Shown in pieces: positions 28,896 through 39,400 of a stretch of DNA of 64,000 nucleotides (positions are counted from its first letter, which is position 1; each line of letters starts with the position of its first letter). This DNA is from Caldilineaceae bacterium. GTDB lineage: Bacteria; Chloroflexota; Anaerolineae; Caldilineales; Caldilineaceae. Under the pieces are notes generated by a model. That model saw only the letters and a program-made list of their open reading frames with translations, made no database searches and was not told the origin of the DNA. Position numbers and translations under genes: made by a program. The stretch is taken from assembly GCA_022842065.1 (NCBI GenBank), contig JALHQH010000041.1, positions 42,935-106,934 of the forward strand, given 5' to 3'.

Positions 28896-29984
28896 TTACA
28901 TCACTGCCGCTGGTGTTAGCGCTTGCTCCCAACGTGCGGCGTTATTGCTATAGATTTCGTTAAGGATCGTCGGGATATCATAAGTGGGTGACCAAGCGGG
29001 GTAGTGCTGCTGAAATTTGGTCAAATCGCTGATCCACCACATATGATCGCCAATGCGATGATCTTCGGCATAGTGCCAGGCTAAAGGCCGACCGGCGATC
29101 TGCTCACAAGTGGCAATGGCTTCGAGCATTGAACAATTGCTATGCCGTCCGCCTCCCAAGTTATAGACCTCCGCAATCCGCGGTGCCCGCTGGAATTCGT
29201 AAAAGGCGCGGATCAGATCGGCACTGTGAATATTATCGCGTACCTGTTTGCCTTGATAGCCATAGACGGTGTAAGGGGTGCCGGTGGCAGTACATTTCAT
29301 CAGATAGGCCAGAAAGCCATGCAACTGGGTGCCGGCATGGTTGGGACCGGTCAGACAGCCGCAACGAAAACAGGCGGTTGGCAATTCAAAGTAGTGACCA
29401 TATTCCTGTACCAGCACATCCGCCGCCACTTTAGATGCTCCAAAGAGACTATGCAAGGTCTGATCGATCGACATTGTTTCGGGAATGCCGGCATAATAAG
29501 GATGACTCTCCGCCAGCTCCCAACGGGTGGCCGTTTCGACCAATGGCAAGCGGTTGGGCGTATCGCCATAGACTTTGTTGGTTGAGGTAAAGATAAAGAC
29601 GCTTCGCGGGGCATAATGGCGCGTCGCTTCTAATAAATTCAGTGTCCCTGTCGCATTGACCGCAAAGTCGGTATGGGGTTCACGCGCGGCCCAATCGTGT
29701 GACGGTTGGGCTGCCGTGTGGATGGTTAATGCAATCTCCCCGCCATAACGCTGGTAGATCTGATTGATCGCCGCCTGGTCGCGAATATCAACGGTATGGT
29801 GTGTATAGCGGGCTACCTCACCCTCAAGGCGCTGCCGATTCCAAGCCGTCGAGGCACTATCCCCAAAAAAATAGCGCCGCAGATCATTGTCGATCCCAAT
29901 GACCTCCATGCCCAAGCCGGCAAAAAAACGGACGGCTTCCGAACCAATCAATCCGGCCGAGCCGGTGACAATCGCAACACTCAT
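28896..29984 (-). CDS. NAD-dependent epimerase of the CDP-paratose 2-epimerase-like family
   Basis: The 362-residue protein begins [19 protein letters not shown] (TGxxGxxG) and has [17 protein letters not shown], a signature I associate with CDP-paratose/tyvelose 2-epimerase-like SDRs. [13 protein letters not shown] and the [12 protein letters not shown] segment are typical. The catalytic YxxxK position reads FGASK, so the Tyr is replaced by Phe; the Lys is kept. This could be a natural variant of the subfamily or a changed mechanism. Its ATG overlaps the stop of the upstream glycosyltransferase (ATGA). It probably finishes the activated deoxysugar used by that enzyme. Confidence 0.82.
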   Translation of the reverse strand: MSVAIVTGSAGLIGSEAVRFFAGLGMEVIGIDNDLRRYFFGDSASTAWNRQRLEGEVARYTHHTVDIRDQAAINQIYQRYGGEIALTIHTAAQPSHDWAAREPHTDFAVNATGTLNLLEATRHYAPRSVFIFTSTNKVYGDTPNRLPLVETATRWELAESHPYYAGIPETMSIDQTLHSLFGASKVAADVLVQEYGHYFELPTACFRCGCLTGPNHAGTQLHGFLAYLMKCTATGTPYTVYGYQGKQVRDNIHSADLIRAFYEFQRAPRIAEVYNLGGGRHSNCSMLEAIATCEQIAGRPLAWHYAEDHRIGDHMWWISDLTKFQQHYPAWSPTYDIPTILNEIYSNNAARWEQALTPAAVM

Positions 29985-31195
29985 ATACCCATCCGCTTCT
30001 TAAAGGCAAAAATTTCATCCGCTGCGCGTTGATAGCCGCCGGCTGCATGTAAGGATTGGCCGATCTGTTGGGCTTGCTGTTTGAAGCCTGGGGTGGCCAG
30101 TAGATGGGTGACCAGCCCACGCAGGCGCTCCGGCGTCACTTCTGGGGGAAAGAGTGGCAAACCGGCCCCCAGCTCGGCCACGCGGCCCGCCACCATATAT
30201 TGGTCACCCCGCTGCGGCACCACCAGCAGCGGTACCCCATAGAGCAACCCTTCATTGGCGCTATTCATTCCCCCGTGGGTGATAAAGAGCGCCGCCCGTT
30301 CCAGCAGTTGTAACTGGGGGGCATATTCGCATAACCTAAAGTTTGCTGGTGGCTCACCCAACGTTTGTCGATCCAGATTACGCCCGATCGGCATCACGAC
30401 CTGACAGGGCAGCTCGCCCAATGCCGCAAAACAGGCTCGATAAAAATCCGGCAGATCGTTGAAGACTGTCCCCATGGAAATATAGACCAATGGCGCATCG
30501 CTCAACTGGTCGAGCGGGAAATCAGTCGGCTCTGTGCGTTTACTAATCGAAGGTCCAACAAATTGGTAGCGCTCATCAAATTGCTCGCCGGCGAGCTGAA
30601 ACAGGCGTGAGGTAAAGATAATGTTGAGCGGCTGCGGGTTGCCGAGAAATTCAACCAGGTTGGGACTGCGGGTCTGGTATTGCCGGTCCAGCTGCTGCGC
30701 AACTTCAAAGTAGCTGTGCAGGTGGATCAATGCTCGCTGCAAAACATCCGTTGCTGCCCCGCCATAGAGTCGTGGCACCAAGTAGTCCGCGGTGACCAGA
30801 TCCTGATGTAAGGCAAAGACCACAGAGAGCGTAACGGCGGGCAATTGGAGGATCTGCCCGGCGAGATTGCCCCACACGCTCTTGGAATCGAGCAGCAGAT
30901 AGTCCGGCTGCAGCTCGCGCAGCGCGGCTAACAGATCAGGCAACATCAGCTGCGTCAGCTTTAGCAACCGTTCCATGTCACTAAAGAGCCCTTCGGTGGG
31001 CGGTGTTGGATCAAAGGCTGCATAGGGGTAGCCATAGGCGCGAAATTCAGCCCCGGTGGCCTCAATCTTGGCCCGTGATCGTTCGGTTGAATAGTAAATG
31101 ACCCGCTCCCCGCGCCGCACCAATTCTTCGACAACGGCGAGTTTTGGGGCAACATGGCCATGGGTTGGGTAACAGAGTACGGCAGTGGTTGACAT
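29981..31195 (-). CDS. Macrolide-type (MGT, GT1) glycosyltransferase
   Basis: This 404-residue GT-B enzyme starts at ATG 31195, six bases after AAAGGA; an ATG six bases earlier would overlap that site. The N-terminal acceptor half begins [20 protein letters not shown] with the catalytic His in THGH. The C-terminal nucleotide-sugar site has [17 protein letters not shown] and VPQRGDQ. MGT enzymes transfer activated hexoses or deoxyhexoses to hydroxyls of polyketides. It is the third of three related copies in the cluster and is coupled to the downstream SDR. Confidence 0.88.
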   Translation of the reverse strand: MSTTAVLCYPTHGHVAPKLAVVEELVRRGERVIYYSTERSRAKIEATGAEFRAYGYPYAAFDPTPPTEGLFSDMERLLKLTQLMLPDLLAALRELQPDYLLLDSKSVWGNLAGQILQLPAVTLSVVFALHQDLVTADYLVPRLYGGAATDVLQRALIHLHSYFEVAQQLDRQYQTRSPNLVEFLGNPQPLNIIFTSRLFQLAGEQFDERYQFVGPSISKRTEPTDFPLDQLSDAPLVYISMGTVFNDLPDFYRACFAALGELPCQVVMPIGRNLDRQTLGEPPANFRLCEYAPQLQLLERAALFITHGGMNSANEGLLYGVPLLVVPQRGDQYMVAGRVAELGAGLPLFPPEVTPERLRGLVTHLLATPGFKQQAQQIGQSLHAAGGYQRAADEIFAFKKRMGI

Positions 31196-31231
31196 GCACA
31201 TTCCTTTCTAGCTGAGTGGCTGATTAACCTC

Positions 31232-31999
31232 CTAACCAACAATTTCCTCTAACAACGCCGCCTCTAACCCAAGATAATCCTGGTACGTATTAATGTTGAC
31301 ATAGTAGAACATCTCATCAAAGCTATGGCAAAGCACCAGCTCACCCACATCAATCGCATATTGAATCAGGCCGGCCAATTCTTTGTTGCCCGTGCGCGGG
31401 TCAATCGGCATCAGATCCATGTAGCTTAAAATTTTATTGCGGAAAATACAATGCCCTGTGCCGATATAAGGGGTAAAGGGCCGGGGCGGCTTTTCAACCA
31501 ACCGCCACACGCGGCGCGACCCTTCATCAAAGGCCAGTGTATAGTTGCGACTGATCCGCTCTGGCTCCGTTGTTGGAATCATGCCGCAAATCAGAAAAGC
31601 TTCATCGTCGTGGAAGCGCTGCTGCATCACTTGGTGATTGGCATCGATCAATACCTCATCACCCAGGAAGAGCCAGAAGTCAGCATCACCCAGCGCCGCG
31701 CGCCCACACATCATGGCATGGACCAAGCCCCGCCGTTCCGATTGATAGGCATAGGTAATCGGCACCCCCCGATAGTGGGTGCCACAGGCCGCCTGGACGC
31801 TCTCGGCCAGATAACCGACGACCAGGACAATCTCATCGACGCCTAGTTCGACCGCCGTCGTCAGACTGACATCGATCACGCGGCGGTGACCGATGGGGGT
31901 CAAACATTTATGCGCGGGTGCTTCTGGTTCGCCGAGATGGGCGGCGCGGCTGCTGGCAAAGCGACTACCATAACCACCCGCGAGGATCAATGCTTTCAC
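31232..31999 (-). CDS. Sugar-1-phosphate nucleotidyltransferase
   Basis: The 255-residue enzyme starts at GTG 31999, which follows AGGAG by eight bases and overlaps the upstream stop (GTGA); the longer frame to 32095 is rejected. KALILAGGYGSRFAS is the nucleotide-binding loop and HKCLTPIGHRRVID carries the usual Lys. LFLGDEVLID is the metal-binding Asp segment and RLVEKPPRP the sugar site. Members join NTP and sugar-1-phosphate to make an NDP-sugar; the base (CTP, dTTP or UTP) cannot be told. With the adjoining SDRs it forms a small sugar-activation unit for the glycosyltransferases. Confidence 0.85.
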   Translation of the reverse strand: MKALILAGGYGSRFASSRAAHLGEPEAPAHKCLTPIGHRRVIDVSLTTAVELGVDEIVLVVGYLAESVQAACGTHYRGVPITYAYQSERRGLVHAMMCGRAALGDADFWLFLGDEVLIDANHQVMQQRFHDDEAFLICGMIPTTEPERISRNYTLAFDEGSRRVWRLVEKPPRPFTPYIGTGHCIFRNKILSYMDLMPIDPRTGNKELAGLIQYAIDVGELVLCHSFDEMFYYVNINTYQDYLGLEAALLEEIVG

Positions 32000-33042
32000 G
32001 CTGCAAGCTCCTTTACTGCAAAGAGATCCGGGGACGCCTGTAACCATTCGATCAGCTGGGTGACACCCTGTTCGGGCCGGACTTTGGCCTCCCAACCGGT
32101 GGCCTGTTGGAACTTGCCGGCATCCGCCACAAAATAACGTAAATCACCAAAACGGCCTTCTTGGAAATGGACGTCAGCCTGACATTCCAGAATCTCCGCG
32201 ATGAGATCAATACATTCGATCAGCGAAATCATGTTCTTGGGGCCACCACCCAGGTTGTAGATGCCAGGGGTTGGGGTCTGATAAAAGGCCCCAAAGGCCG
32301 CCGCGGCATCGCCCGCATAGAGAATATCGCGCAGCTGTTTGCCCGTCCCAAAGATGGTCAGTGGCAACCCAAGCATGGCCCGGATCGCAAAATTCGCCAC
32401 CCAGCCATGATCCTCGCCGCCAAATTGATTCGGGCCATAGATGCCGGTCAGCCGGAAACAGGCTGCTTTGAGTTTGAAGGTATCCACATAGGCTTGTAGA
32501 TAGATTTCATTGCTGCGCTTGGACGCGTGCAGTGGGGTCACCGGTCCCTGAAGCAGCGGCTCGCTTTCATCGATGGCGACCGGGTCACGTACATAACGCG
32601 TCTCCGCTTCGGTCAGGGAAGCATTGATGCGATCTGGCCCAAAGGTGTGAATGCTGGAACAGATGGCGACGGGAATTTGGTGTGTGCGCGCGGCTTCCAA
32701 CACATTGAAGGTGCCGCGTGTATTGGTGGAGAAATCCAATTCTGGATCTTCCCACGAAATCGTCATCGCCGGTTGTGCTGCCGTATGACAAAGATAATCA
32801 CAGTCGCTTGTGTACTCCAGCAGTGCTGCCTTATTGCGGATATCTTCCACCACAAGCTGCACGCCCATCGCTTCGAGTTGCCGGCGGTTGTAATCACGCG
32901 CTGCTGGGCGCATGTAGGGATTACGGGCAAACTCATGTTTGGCCATGCTATCATAGGCAATTACTTCTGCGCCCTGCTCGCGGAAATAGGTGCAAACATG
33001 ATAGCCAAGAAAACCGCAGCCGCCAGTGACAAGAACTTTCAT
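31996..33042 (-). CDS. NAD-dependent epimerase/dehydratase, RfbE-like SDR
   Basis: The 348-residue protein begins VLVTGGCGFLGYHVCTYF and contains VEDIRNKAAL, HTAAQPAMT, NTRGTFNVLEAAR, FRLTGIYGPNQFGGEDHGW and GTGKQLRDILYAGD, matching the RfbE-like (CDP-tyvelose epimerase) branch segment by segment. At the YxxxK site the sequence is LHASK, so the catalytic Tyr is Leu while the Lys remains. GGAGG lies 11 bases before the ATG. It is translationally coupled to the nucleotidyltransferase. It probably modifies a nucleotide sugar, but loss of the Tyr makes the exact reaction uncertain. Confidence 0.82.
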   Translation of the reverse strand: MKVLVTGGCGFLGYHVCTYFREQGAEVIAYDSMAKHEFARNPYMRPAARDYNRRQLEAMGVQLVVEDIRNKAALLEYTSDCDYLCHTAAQPAMTISWEDPELDFSTNTRGTFNVLEAARTHQIPVAICSSIHTFGPDRINASLTEAETRYVRDPVAIDESEPLLQGPVTPLHASKRSNEIYLQAYVDTFKLKAACFRLTGIYGPNQFGGEDHGWVANFAIRAMLGLPLTIFGTGKQLRDILYAGDAAAAFGAFYQTPTPGIYNLGGGPKNMISLIECIDLIAEILECQADVHFQEGRFGDLRYFVADAGKFQQATGWEAKVRPEQGVTQLIEWLQASPDLFAVKELAA

Positions 33043-33110
33043 GAACGGTTATACCTCCGTGGAATTGTGTTGGTTAGCTGATAGATGGGGCGGTTGTTTA
33101 CTGAACCCGT

Positions 33111-33890
33111 CTACGTCGTCTTCAACACTTTCTGTAACAACATGCCCGATACCCGTTTGGATACAATGAAAAAACGCGCCGATGTGTAATAACCCTTTTG
33201 GGTGATCTGCTCCAACGCGCTGAGCCCCGTGTTATAAAGGGGATTTGGATAGAAGCGCCGGTTGCGAAAGGTAATATTCTCCTCGCGATTCATACTCTGC
33301 TTCCAGGAAAGATGTTTTTCAAAACCATGTTGCTGAAAAAAAGTCATCACCTCCGCTTTATCACAGCTCTGTTGATAAAGCGGGGCATGGAACACATTGA
33401 CCTCCAACTGGATCTTTTTGACCTGCGGCAGTTTATCGCCCAATGACTCAACGACCTTTAGATCCTGTCCCTGCGTGTCAATCTCAATCAGATCCACCTG
33501 CGTAATTTGGTGTTTCGCCATAAAGGTATCCAGGCGCGTTACTTCCACCTCGATTGCTTTTACCATCTCAAAGCGATCGATCGGCAGCCATGGGGTGAGC
33601 CAGGTTTCGTTGACCTTCTCATCAAATGACAACAAGGACGAACAATCATCCGAATTGGCAATATTAAAGGTGGCCCAGCCATCATAGTTCGAGACCGCCA
33701 CGGGAAAGACCTGGATGTTGGGCACATGTTTGGTCTTTTCGACCAACTCCAGGTAGCGCGTCGGCAGTGGCTCAAACATATAAAGTTGTGCCCCCGTCTG
33801 CTGACAATAATCAATCAGATCGGAGTCTCCAGCATGAGCACCCACTTCAAAGATGACCTTGGGCTTTTCATAGAGCGCAGGTAGATACAT
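33111..33890 (-). CDS. FkbM-family SAM-dependent methyltransferase
   Basis: The product is 259 residues with the start at ATG 33890 behind AAGGA; the longer frame runs into a repeat array. VIFEVGAHAGDSDLIDYC is the SAM-binding motif I, LYMFEPLPTRY the acidic motif II, and VDLIEIDTQGQDLKVVESLG the typical FkbM post-motif segment (IDTQG). FkbM enzymes O-methylate polyketides or sugars. Its place among glycosyltransferases and sugar genes suggests methylation of a sugar hydroxyl or of the aglycone. The 68-base gap to the next gene is part of a GGTTGG inverted repeat. Confidence 0.85.
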   Translation of the reverse strand: MYLPALYEKPKVIFEVGAHAGDSDLIDYCQQTGAQLYMFEPLPTRYLELVEKTKHVPNIQVFPVAVSNYDGWATFNIANSDDCSSLLSFDEKVNETWLTPWLPIDRFEMVKAIEVEVTRLDTFMAKHQITQVDLIEIDTQGQDLKVVESLGDKLPQVKKIQLEVNVFHAPLYQQSCDKAEVMTFFQQHGFEKHLSWKQSMNREENITFRNRRFYPNPLYNTGLSALEQITQKGYYTSARFFIVSKRVSGMLLQKVLKTT

Positions 33891-33915
33891 GAGTCGTTCC
33901 TTTGTATGTTGGCTG

Positions 33916-33967
33916 GCTAATTGGTTGGTTAGTTGGTTGGTACGAAAACACACAAACCAACCAACTA
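33916..33967. repeat. GGTTGGTTAG repeat forming an inverted repeat
   Basis: TAGTTGGTTGG at 33930-33940 and CCAACCAACTA at 33957-33967 are perfect 11-bp arms around a loop starting TACGAAAAC. The right arm overlaps the stop codon of the upstream glycosyltransferase. The loop start resembles that of the hairpin at 60101-60172. Confidence 0.75.
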
Positions 33968-35194
33968 CCTTTGCTTCGCTCGATGGGCCAAAATTTCATC
34001 GGCGGCGCGTTGGTAACCGCCACCGGCGCGTAATGATTCCGCGAGCTTTTTACATTGGGCTTGGTAGCTGGGATCAGCTAACACGTTGGCGCTCAGGGTC
34101 CGCAACTGCGTCGCTGTCGCTTGTGAACGGTCCAGCACGATCCCGGCCCCCAACTCGGCCAGGCGCTGCGCTACTACATAGTGATCGGCCTGTTGGGGCA
34201 GGACGACCATCGGGGTATGAAAGAGAATGCCTTCGTTGGCACTGTTCATGCCACCGTGGGTAATAAAGAGCGCCGCCCGTTGCAATAGTTCCAGTTGGGG
34301 TACATATTGTCGCACAATAAAATTGGGGGGTGCTTGTCGCAATGCGTTTTCATCTAAGCGGTGACCGACCGCCAGCACCACTTGGTACGCACTGTCGCCG
34401 AACGCTTCAAAACAGGTGTGGTAAAAATCCGCATCCGCGTTATACATCGTCCCCATCGATATGTAAATTAGCGGTGCCCCGGTTAACGCGTCCCACGGAA
34501 AATCACTCTGGTCCTGGTTTGGGTTGGCCTCAAGCCGAGGTGCTACCGATGGCCCCACAAATTTATAGCGATTATCAAATGCGCGGTCACCACCGATCTG
34601 AAAATATTGTGAGGTAAAGACAATATTAAGCGGTTGGGGATTACTCAGATACTCGATCACATTCGGGCAGAGAATGCCATAACGTCGGCTCACCCGTTGC
34701 GCCACTTCCAGATAGTGATGTAAACCCAGCAGCCCATCCAGCAAGGCTGGGGCCGGGGCCTGCCCATACATAAAGCGGATCAAACTCGGCGGATCGATCA
34801 AGCGTTCGTTAAAGGCAAACATCGAGCAGAGCGTCATTGCCGGCAAACCGAGAATTTTCTGCACCAGATTGCCGGTGACGCTGTGCGCTTCCAACAGCAG
34901 ATAATCGGGCAGCTCATCACGCAGCTCGAGCAGTAAATCGGGCAAAATCTCTTCGGCCGCTTCCATCAAGCCGACCATGCCCCCAAAGATCCCGCCATAG
35001 GCCAGTTTGCGCTCAAAGCGCTCCTGCGGACCATAGCTGCGATACTCGGCCCCGGTTGCTGCCACCTTGGCGCGAAAGAGATCCGTGGCATAGTAGATGA
35101 TCCGCTCTCCCCGGCGGACCAATTCGGCCACCACCGGCAAGGTTGGATTAATGTGGCCGTGGGCCGGATGGCTAAGAAAGACCGCGGTTGCCAT
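33965..35194 (-). CDS. Macrolide-type (MGT, GT1) glycosyltransferase
   Basis: This 409-residue GT-B enzyme begins VFLSHPAHGHINPTLPVVAE with the catalytic His in HGH. The donor site has [17 protein letters not shown] and VLPQQADH. The AD in place of GD before the final residue differs from its two paralogues, so donor preference may differ. The ATG directly follows the stop of the upstream paralogue (TAAATG) and AGGGG lies in the coding end of that gene. The three copies probably arose by duplication and add successive sugars or act on different hydroxyls. Confidence 0.88.
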   Translation of the reverse strand: MATAVFLSHPAHGHINPTLPVVAELVRRGERIIYYATDLFRAKVAATGAEYRSYGPQERFERKLAYGGIFGGMVGLMEAAEEILPDLLLELRDELPDYLLLEAHSVTGNLVQKILGLPAMTLCSMFAFNERLIDPPSLIRFMYGQAPAPALLDGLLGLHHYLEVAQRVSRRYGILCPNVIEYLSNPQPLNIVFTSQYFQIGGDRAFDNRYKFVGPSVAPRLEANPNQDQSDFPWDALTGAPLIYISMGTMYNADADFYHTCFEAFGDSAYQVVLAVGHRLDENALRQAPPNFIVRQYVPQLELLQRAALFITHGGMNSANEGILFHTPMVVLPQQADHYVVAQRLAELGAGIVLDRSQATATQLRTLSANVLADPSYQAQCKKLAESLRAGGGYQRAADEILAHRAKQR

Positions 35195-36400
35195 TTAGTT
35201 TTTCCCCTTATACATCAGAATCTCATCCGCCGCCCGCAGATAACTGCCGCCGGCCTTAAATGAGTCACTAATCACCTGCGCCTGCTGCTTAAATTGCCCA
35301 TTCGTGAGCACTTGCATGCTGAGCCCTTTGATCGCCTCTGCACTTGCCTGCCCCGCCGGCAACATCACCCCGGCCCCCACCGCCGCCACCTGGCTGGCCA
35401 CCAAGAATTGATCGCCATGTTGGGGCACCACTAGCAAGGGCACCCCATAGAGTAACCCTTCGCTGGCACTGTTCATCCCGCCGTGGGTGATAAACAGGGC
35501 CGCGCGTTGCAGAATCTCCAGTTGGGGGGCCGCCGCGCGCACGATAAAGTTGGCTGGGATCTCCGCCAGCGCATGCTGGTCGATCTTCTCGCCAACCGCC
35601 ATTACGACTTGCACCGGCAAATCGCCTAGGGCTGTAAAACAGGCCTGATAGAAATCGGGTCGCTCATTAAAGATCGTGCCCAAAGAAATAAAGACCAACG
35701 GCGCATCGCTCAACTGCTCAAAGGGAAACAGGCTGGTTTCTGCACGCTGACCGATGGATGGCCCCACAAACTTGTACTGGGCTTCGTCAAAACGTGCCTC
35801 CTCCGGGTGAAATGCGCGCGAGGTGAAGATGATATTGAGCGCTTGCGCATTCGAAAAGGTTTGGACAATATTCGGGCTTTGCGTGCCATATTGCTGGTCC
35901 AGCCGTTGCGTACGCTCGAAATAGCTGTGTAGCGCATCAATGCCTGCTAACAGCATTTCCTTGGGCAAGCGCGCATAACTCATCTGAATCAGCGCTTCGG
36001 CCGGCATGTGGGCCGGCGTGACAAAGGTGGTGGCATAGGTAATGGCGGGCAAACCGAGAATCTGTTGCGCCAGATTCCCCCAATGGCTCATCGCATCCAT
36101 CAGCAGATAATCGGGTGGGTCGGCGCGCAGATCGGCCAGCAATGTGGGCAAAACGGTTTCACTAACCGTGGCCAGATAATTCATCACACTGAATAACCCA
36201 CCCTCGTGCGCCGGTGGGATGAGTGACTGCGGGTTATGATAGCTGCGGTATTCCGCGCCCGCCGCGGTCAATGTTTGGCGAAAGGGTTCCACGGCATAGG
36301 CAATTACCCGCTCACCCCGATCAACAAGCTCGGCAATCAGGGGATAAAGTGCATTGAGATGCCCGGCTTCGGGCAGGCTAAGGATGACAGCGGTGGACAT
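35195..36400 (-). CDS. Macrolide-type (MGT, GT1) glycosyltransferase
   Basis: The 401-residue GT-B enzyme begins VILSLPEAGHLNALYPLIAE; the usual HGH triplet reads EAGH here, so the conserved His is kept but the preceding His is not. The donor site has [17 protein letters not shown] and VVPQHGDQ. AAAGGAG is eight bases before the ATG. It is the first of three glycosyltransferase genes after the PKS-NRPS gene and overlaps or abuts the next. Substrate unknown; sugar transfer to the polyketide-peptide product is inferred from context. Confidence 0.87.
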   Translation of the reverse strand: MSTAVILSLPEAGHLNALYPLIAELVDRGERVIAYAVEPFRQTLTAAGAEYRSYHNPQSLIPPAHEGGLFSVMNYLATVSETVLPTLLADLRADPPDYLLMDAMSHWGNLAQQILGLPAITYATTFVTPAHMPAEALIQMSYARLPKEMLLAGIDALHSYFERTQRLDQQYGTQSPNIVQTFSNAQALNIIFTSRAFHPEEARFDEAQYKFVGPSIGQRAETSLFPFEQLSDAPLVFISLGTIFNERPDFYQACFTALGDLPVQVVMAVGEKIDQHALAEIPANFIVRAAAPQLEILQRAALFITHGGMNSASEGLLYGVPLLVVPQHGDQFLVASQVAAVGAGVMLPAGQASAEAIKGLSMQVLTNGQFKQQAQVISDSFKAGGSYLRAADEILMYKGKN

Positions 36401-36481
36401 GAGTGGCTCTCCTTTGGTTGGTTATACGACGGTTGAAATGAGATCCGGCGTTTTGACCAATGTGAAAACGTCGGGTCTCAT

Positions 36482-39400
36482 TCAGCGCGCAGTATAGTGG
36501 TTGGGCTTCGCCCTGAAATCAGTTGAATGTGGTTGGTGGAGATCCACCCCCAACCCTGTTTTAAGTGACGCTGCCAATTCATGCACATGCGGTTCACGCA
36601 GAATACTCAAATGATCACCCGGCAGATAATGCACGGTGGTTGGCCCATAGGCTGCCCAGCCCCAATGCTCATCATCCCCTGCCTCTTGTACTTCGATAAA
36701 GCCGCCCTCTGTGCCCCTGGCCACTTGGTTTGCTGTGTCGGCATCGGGATCATGGGCTTGCGCATCAGCTTGCGTGCGCAAAAGCAGCAGGGGCGTTGGC
36801 ATTGCCGCTGCCGGAATTTGATATGCGATCTGTGAATGTGCTTTGAAGACGGCTAAAAGCCGTTCCAATTGCGCTAGCCCGGCCTCGGCAGGAAAGAGAT
36901 CGACTGCGGTCAACTGTGCTTGCAGATAACGCAGTTGTTCATCATGGCTGAGCGGCTGCAAATCGGCATAGGTGACTGCCAACGTGGGCGCTAACAGATG
37001 TTTGATCCGATAGGCTAACTCGGCGATCCAGCGTGCCTCCTCGCGTGTTGCATAGTCATCAAAAACCGCCAGATCGGGGGCCGGGGTGTCGATGATGGCG
37101 ACCAGGGCAACGCGCTGCCCTTGGCGTTGTAGCTGTTGTGCCATTTCAAAGGCCACCCAGCCCCCCAACGAATGGCCGCCCAGATAGTAAGGCCCGGTCG
37201 GTTGCACGCGCTGAATCGCCTCGACATAGTAAGTTGCCATCTCTTCTACGCTACGGTGGGGCGCACCATCCCCTTCTAGCCCCGCCGCTTGTAACCCGTA
37301 AAAGGGCTGATCTGTACCGAGCGCCCGCGCCAATTGATAGAGATAAATGACATACCCACCGGCACCCGGCACACAAAAGAAGGGTGGCTGGTTGCCTGCC
37401 GTTTGCATGGGTACCACCGCCGACGAAGTGGTCAGTGTTACTTGTGTCGTCCCCTGGCGCAGTAGATTTGCCAACTGTTCGACCGTGCCATATTGAAAGA
37501 GCGCCGACAGCGGCAAGTTTTTTCCAAAGCGCTGTTGAATGCGGGCGGTCATGCGCACTGCCAGCAGCGAATTGCCCCCTAAGTCAAAAAAGTTTTCTTG
37601 AACACTGATGGGCTGTAGCCCTAGAATACTTTCCCAGATCGGGGCCAACTGCATCTCGATGCTATCGCGCGGCGGGACAAAGTGTTTGGTCAAGTCCCCA
37701 CTGCTTGGTGCCGGCAAGGCCGCCCGATCAAGCTTACCATTCGCCGTCAAGGGCAAGGCTGCCAACATCACAAAATGGCTGGGGACCATATAGGCCGGTA
37801 CTTTGGCGCTGAGGGCTTCACGCAGCGCTGATTGGCTGATGGCCTGGTCGCCGGTTACCAGATAAGCGACGAGCGACTTGGTGCCGGCGCTGTCGGTTTG
37901 GGCGATGACCGCGACCTCGTTGACGCCAGGCATTTCGGCCAACACCGCTTCCACCTCGCCCAATTCAATCCGATAGCCGCGAATTTTTACCTGCTGATCG
38001 AGCCGCCCCAGATATTCGATGTTGCCATCTGGTCGGTAGCGCGCCAGATCACCCGTCTTGTAAAGGCATTGCGTGGTCTGCCCTATCGTAAGCGTTACAA
38101 AGCGGTCCGCCGTCAGGTCCGGGCGGTTCAGGTAGCCGCGCGCCACCCCAGCCCCGCCGATATAGAGTTCACCCGCCACGCCCACCGGCACCGGTTGTCG
38201 ATACTGATCCAGAATATAGAGCTGCGTGTTGGCAATCGGCCGCCCAATCGCAACGGGGCCGCTGATGGGCGCTTGCGCGTCATAGATGCAACAGCCAACC
38301 ACCGTCTCCGTGGGCCCATACTCGTTGATCAGCCGTGTCTGCGGGGCATGGCGCTGCCAAAAGGTCAGCTGATGGCCATAAAGCGCTTCCCCGCCAATCA
38401 CAAAAGCATTGGCTTTGATCGGCGGTACGCTGCCGTCGGCCCGCGTCACCAGATGGCTGAGAATCTCCAGATGGGCTGGCGTGATCTTGACCAGGCTAAA
38501 GTGATCCGTGCCGGTCAACGCGCTGGCTAACGCCTCGATCTCATCCGCTTCTGGTAGCAACACGACCTTGCCGCCGACCAGCAGCGGCGCAAAGAAGCTG
38601 GTAATTGTGGCGTCAAAACCAATTGAAGAGTTGACCGGCGCACCGTCACCTGCGGCCACCGCATACGCTTGCACGGCCCAGGCCAGATAGTTGCTCAGCC
38701 CGCGGTGCTCAATCAAAGTGCCTTTCGGTCTGCCCGTCGAGCCGGAAGTATAGATCACATAGGCCAACTGATCCGGCCCAACCAGGCAGGGCAGATTATG
38801 GTCCGGCAACATGGCAATCGTCGCCCAGCTTTGATCCAGGGCAAGGAGTGGCGCGTTGGCCGGTAGTCGATCACATAAATTGATGTGGGTCAGCAAGAGC
38901 TGTGGTGCTGCATCCTCGGCCATAAAAGCCAGCCGTTCGGCGGGATAACTTGGATCCATTGGCACATAGGCACCCCCTGCTTTGAGCACAGCTAATAGCG
39001 CTACCACCAGATCCGCGGTGCGTTCCAGGCAGACGCCGACCAGCACTTCGGGGCCAACCCCAAGTGCCTGTAGATGGCGGGCCAGTTGGTTGGCGCGCTG
39101 GTTGAGGGTTCGGTAGGTCAAGGTGGCGAGTGGCGCATGGCGCGTGGCGAAGTTGGTGTTGTTTGCTGTCTGGTCGAGATAGGCCACGGCAATGGCCGCT
39201 GGCTGCTGCGCCGCGTTAGCTTCGAAAACCTGATGGACAAGTTGTGTCGTGGGGAAAGCCAAGCTGTTGCTTTGGGTCTCATTCCACGCAAACAACAGTT
39301 GTTGATCTTCCGCCGGGGTGAGCACAGGCAATGCCCCGATCGGGGCGGTCGGCGTTGCCAGAATCCCCGTCAACAGGGTCGTAAAGTGGTCGGTCAGCCG

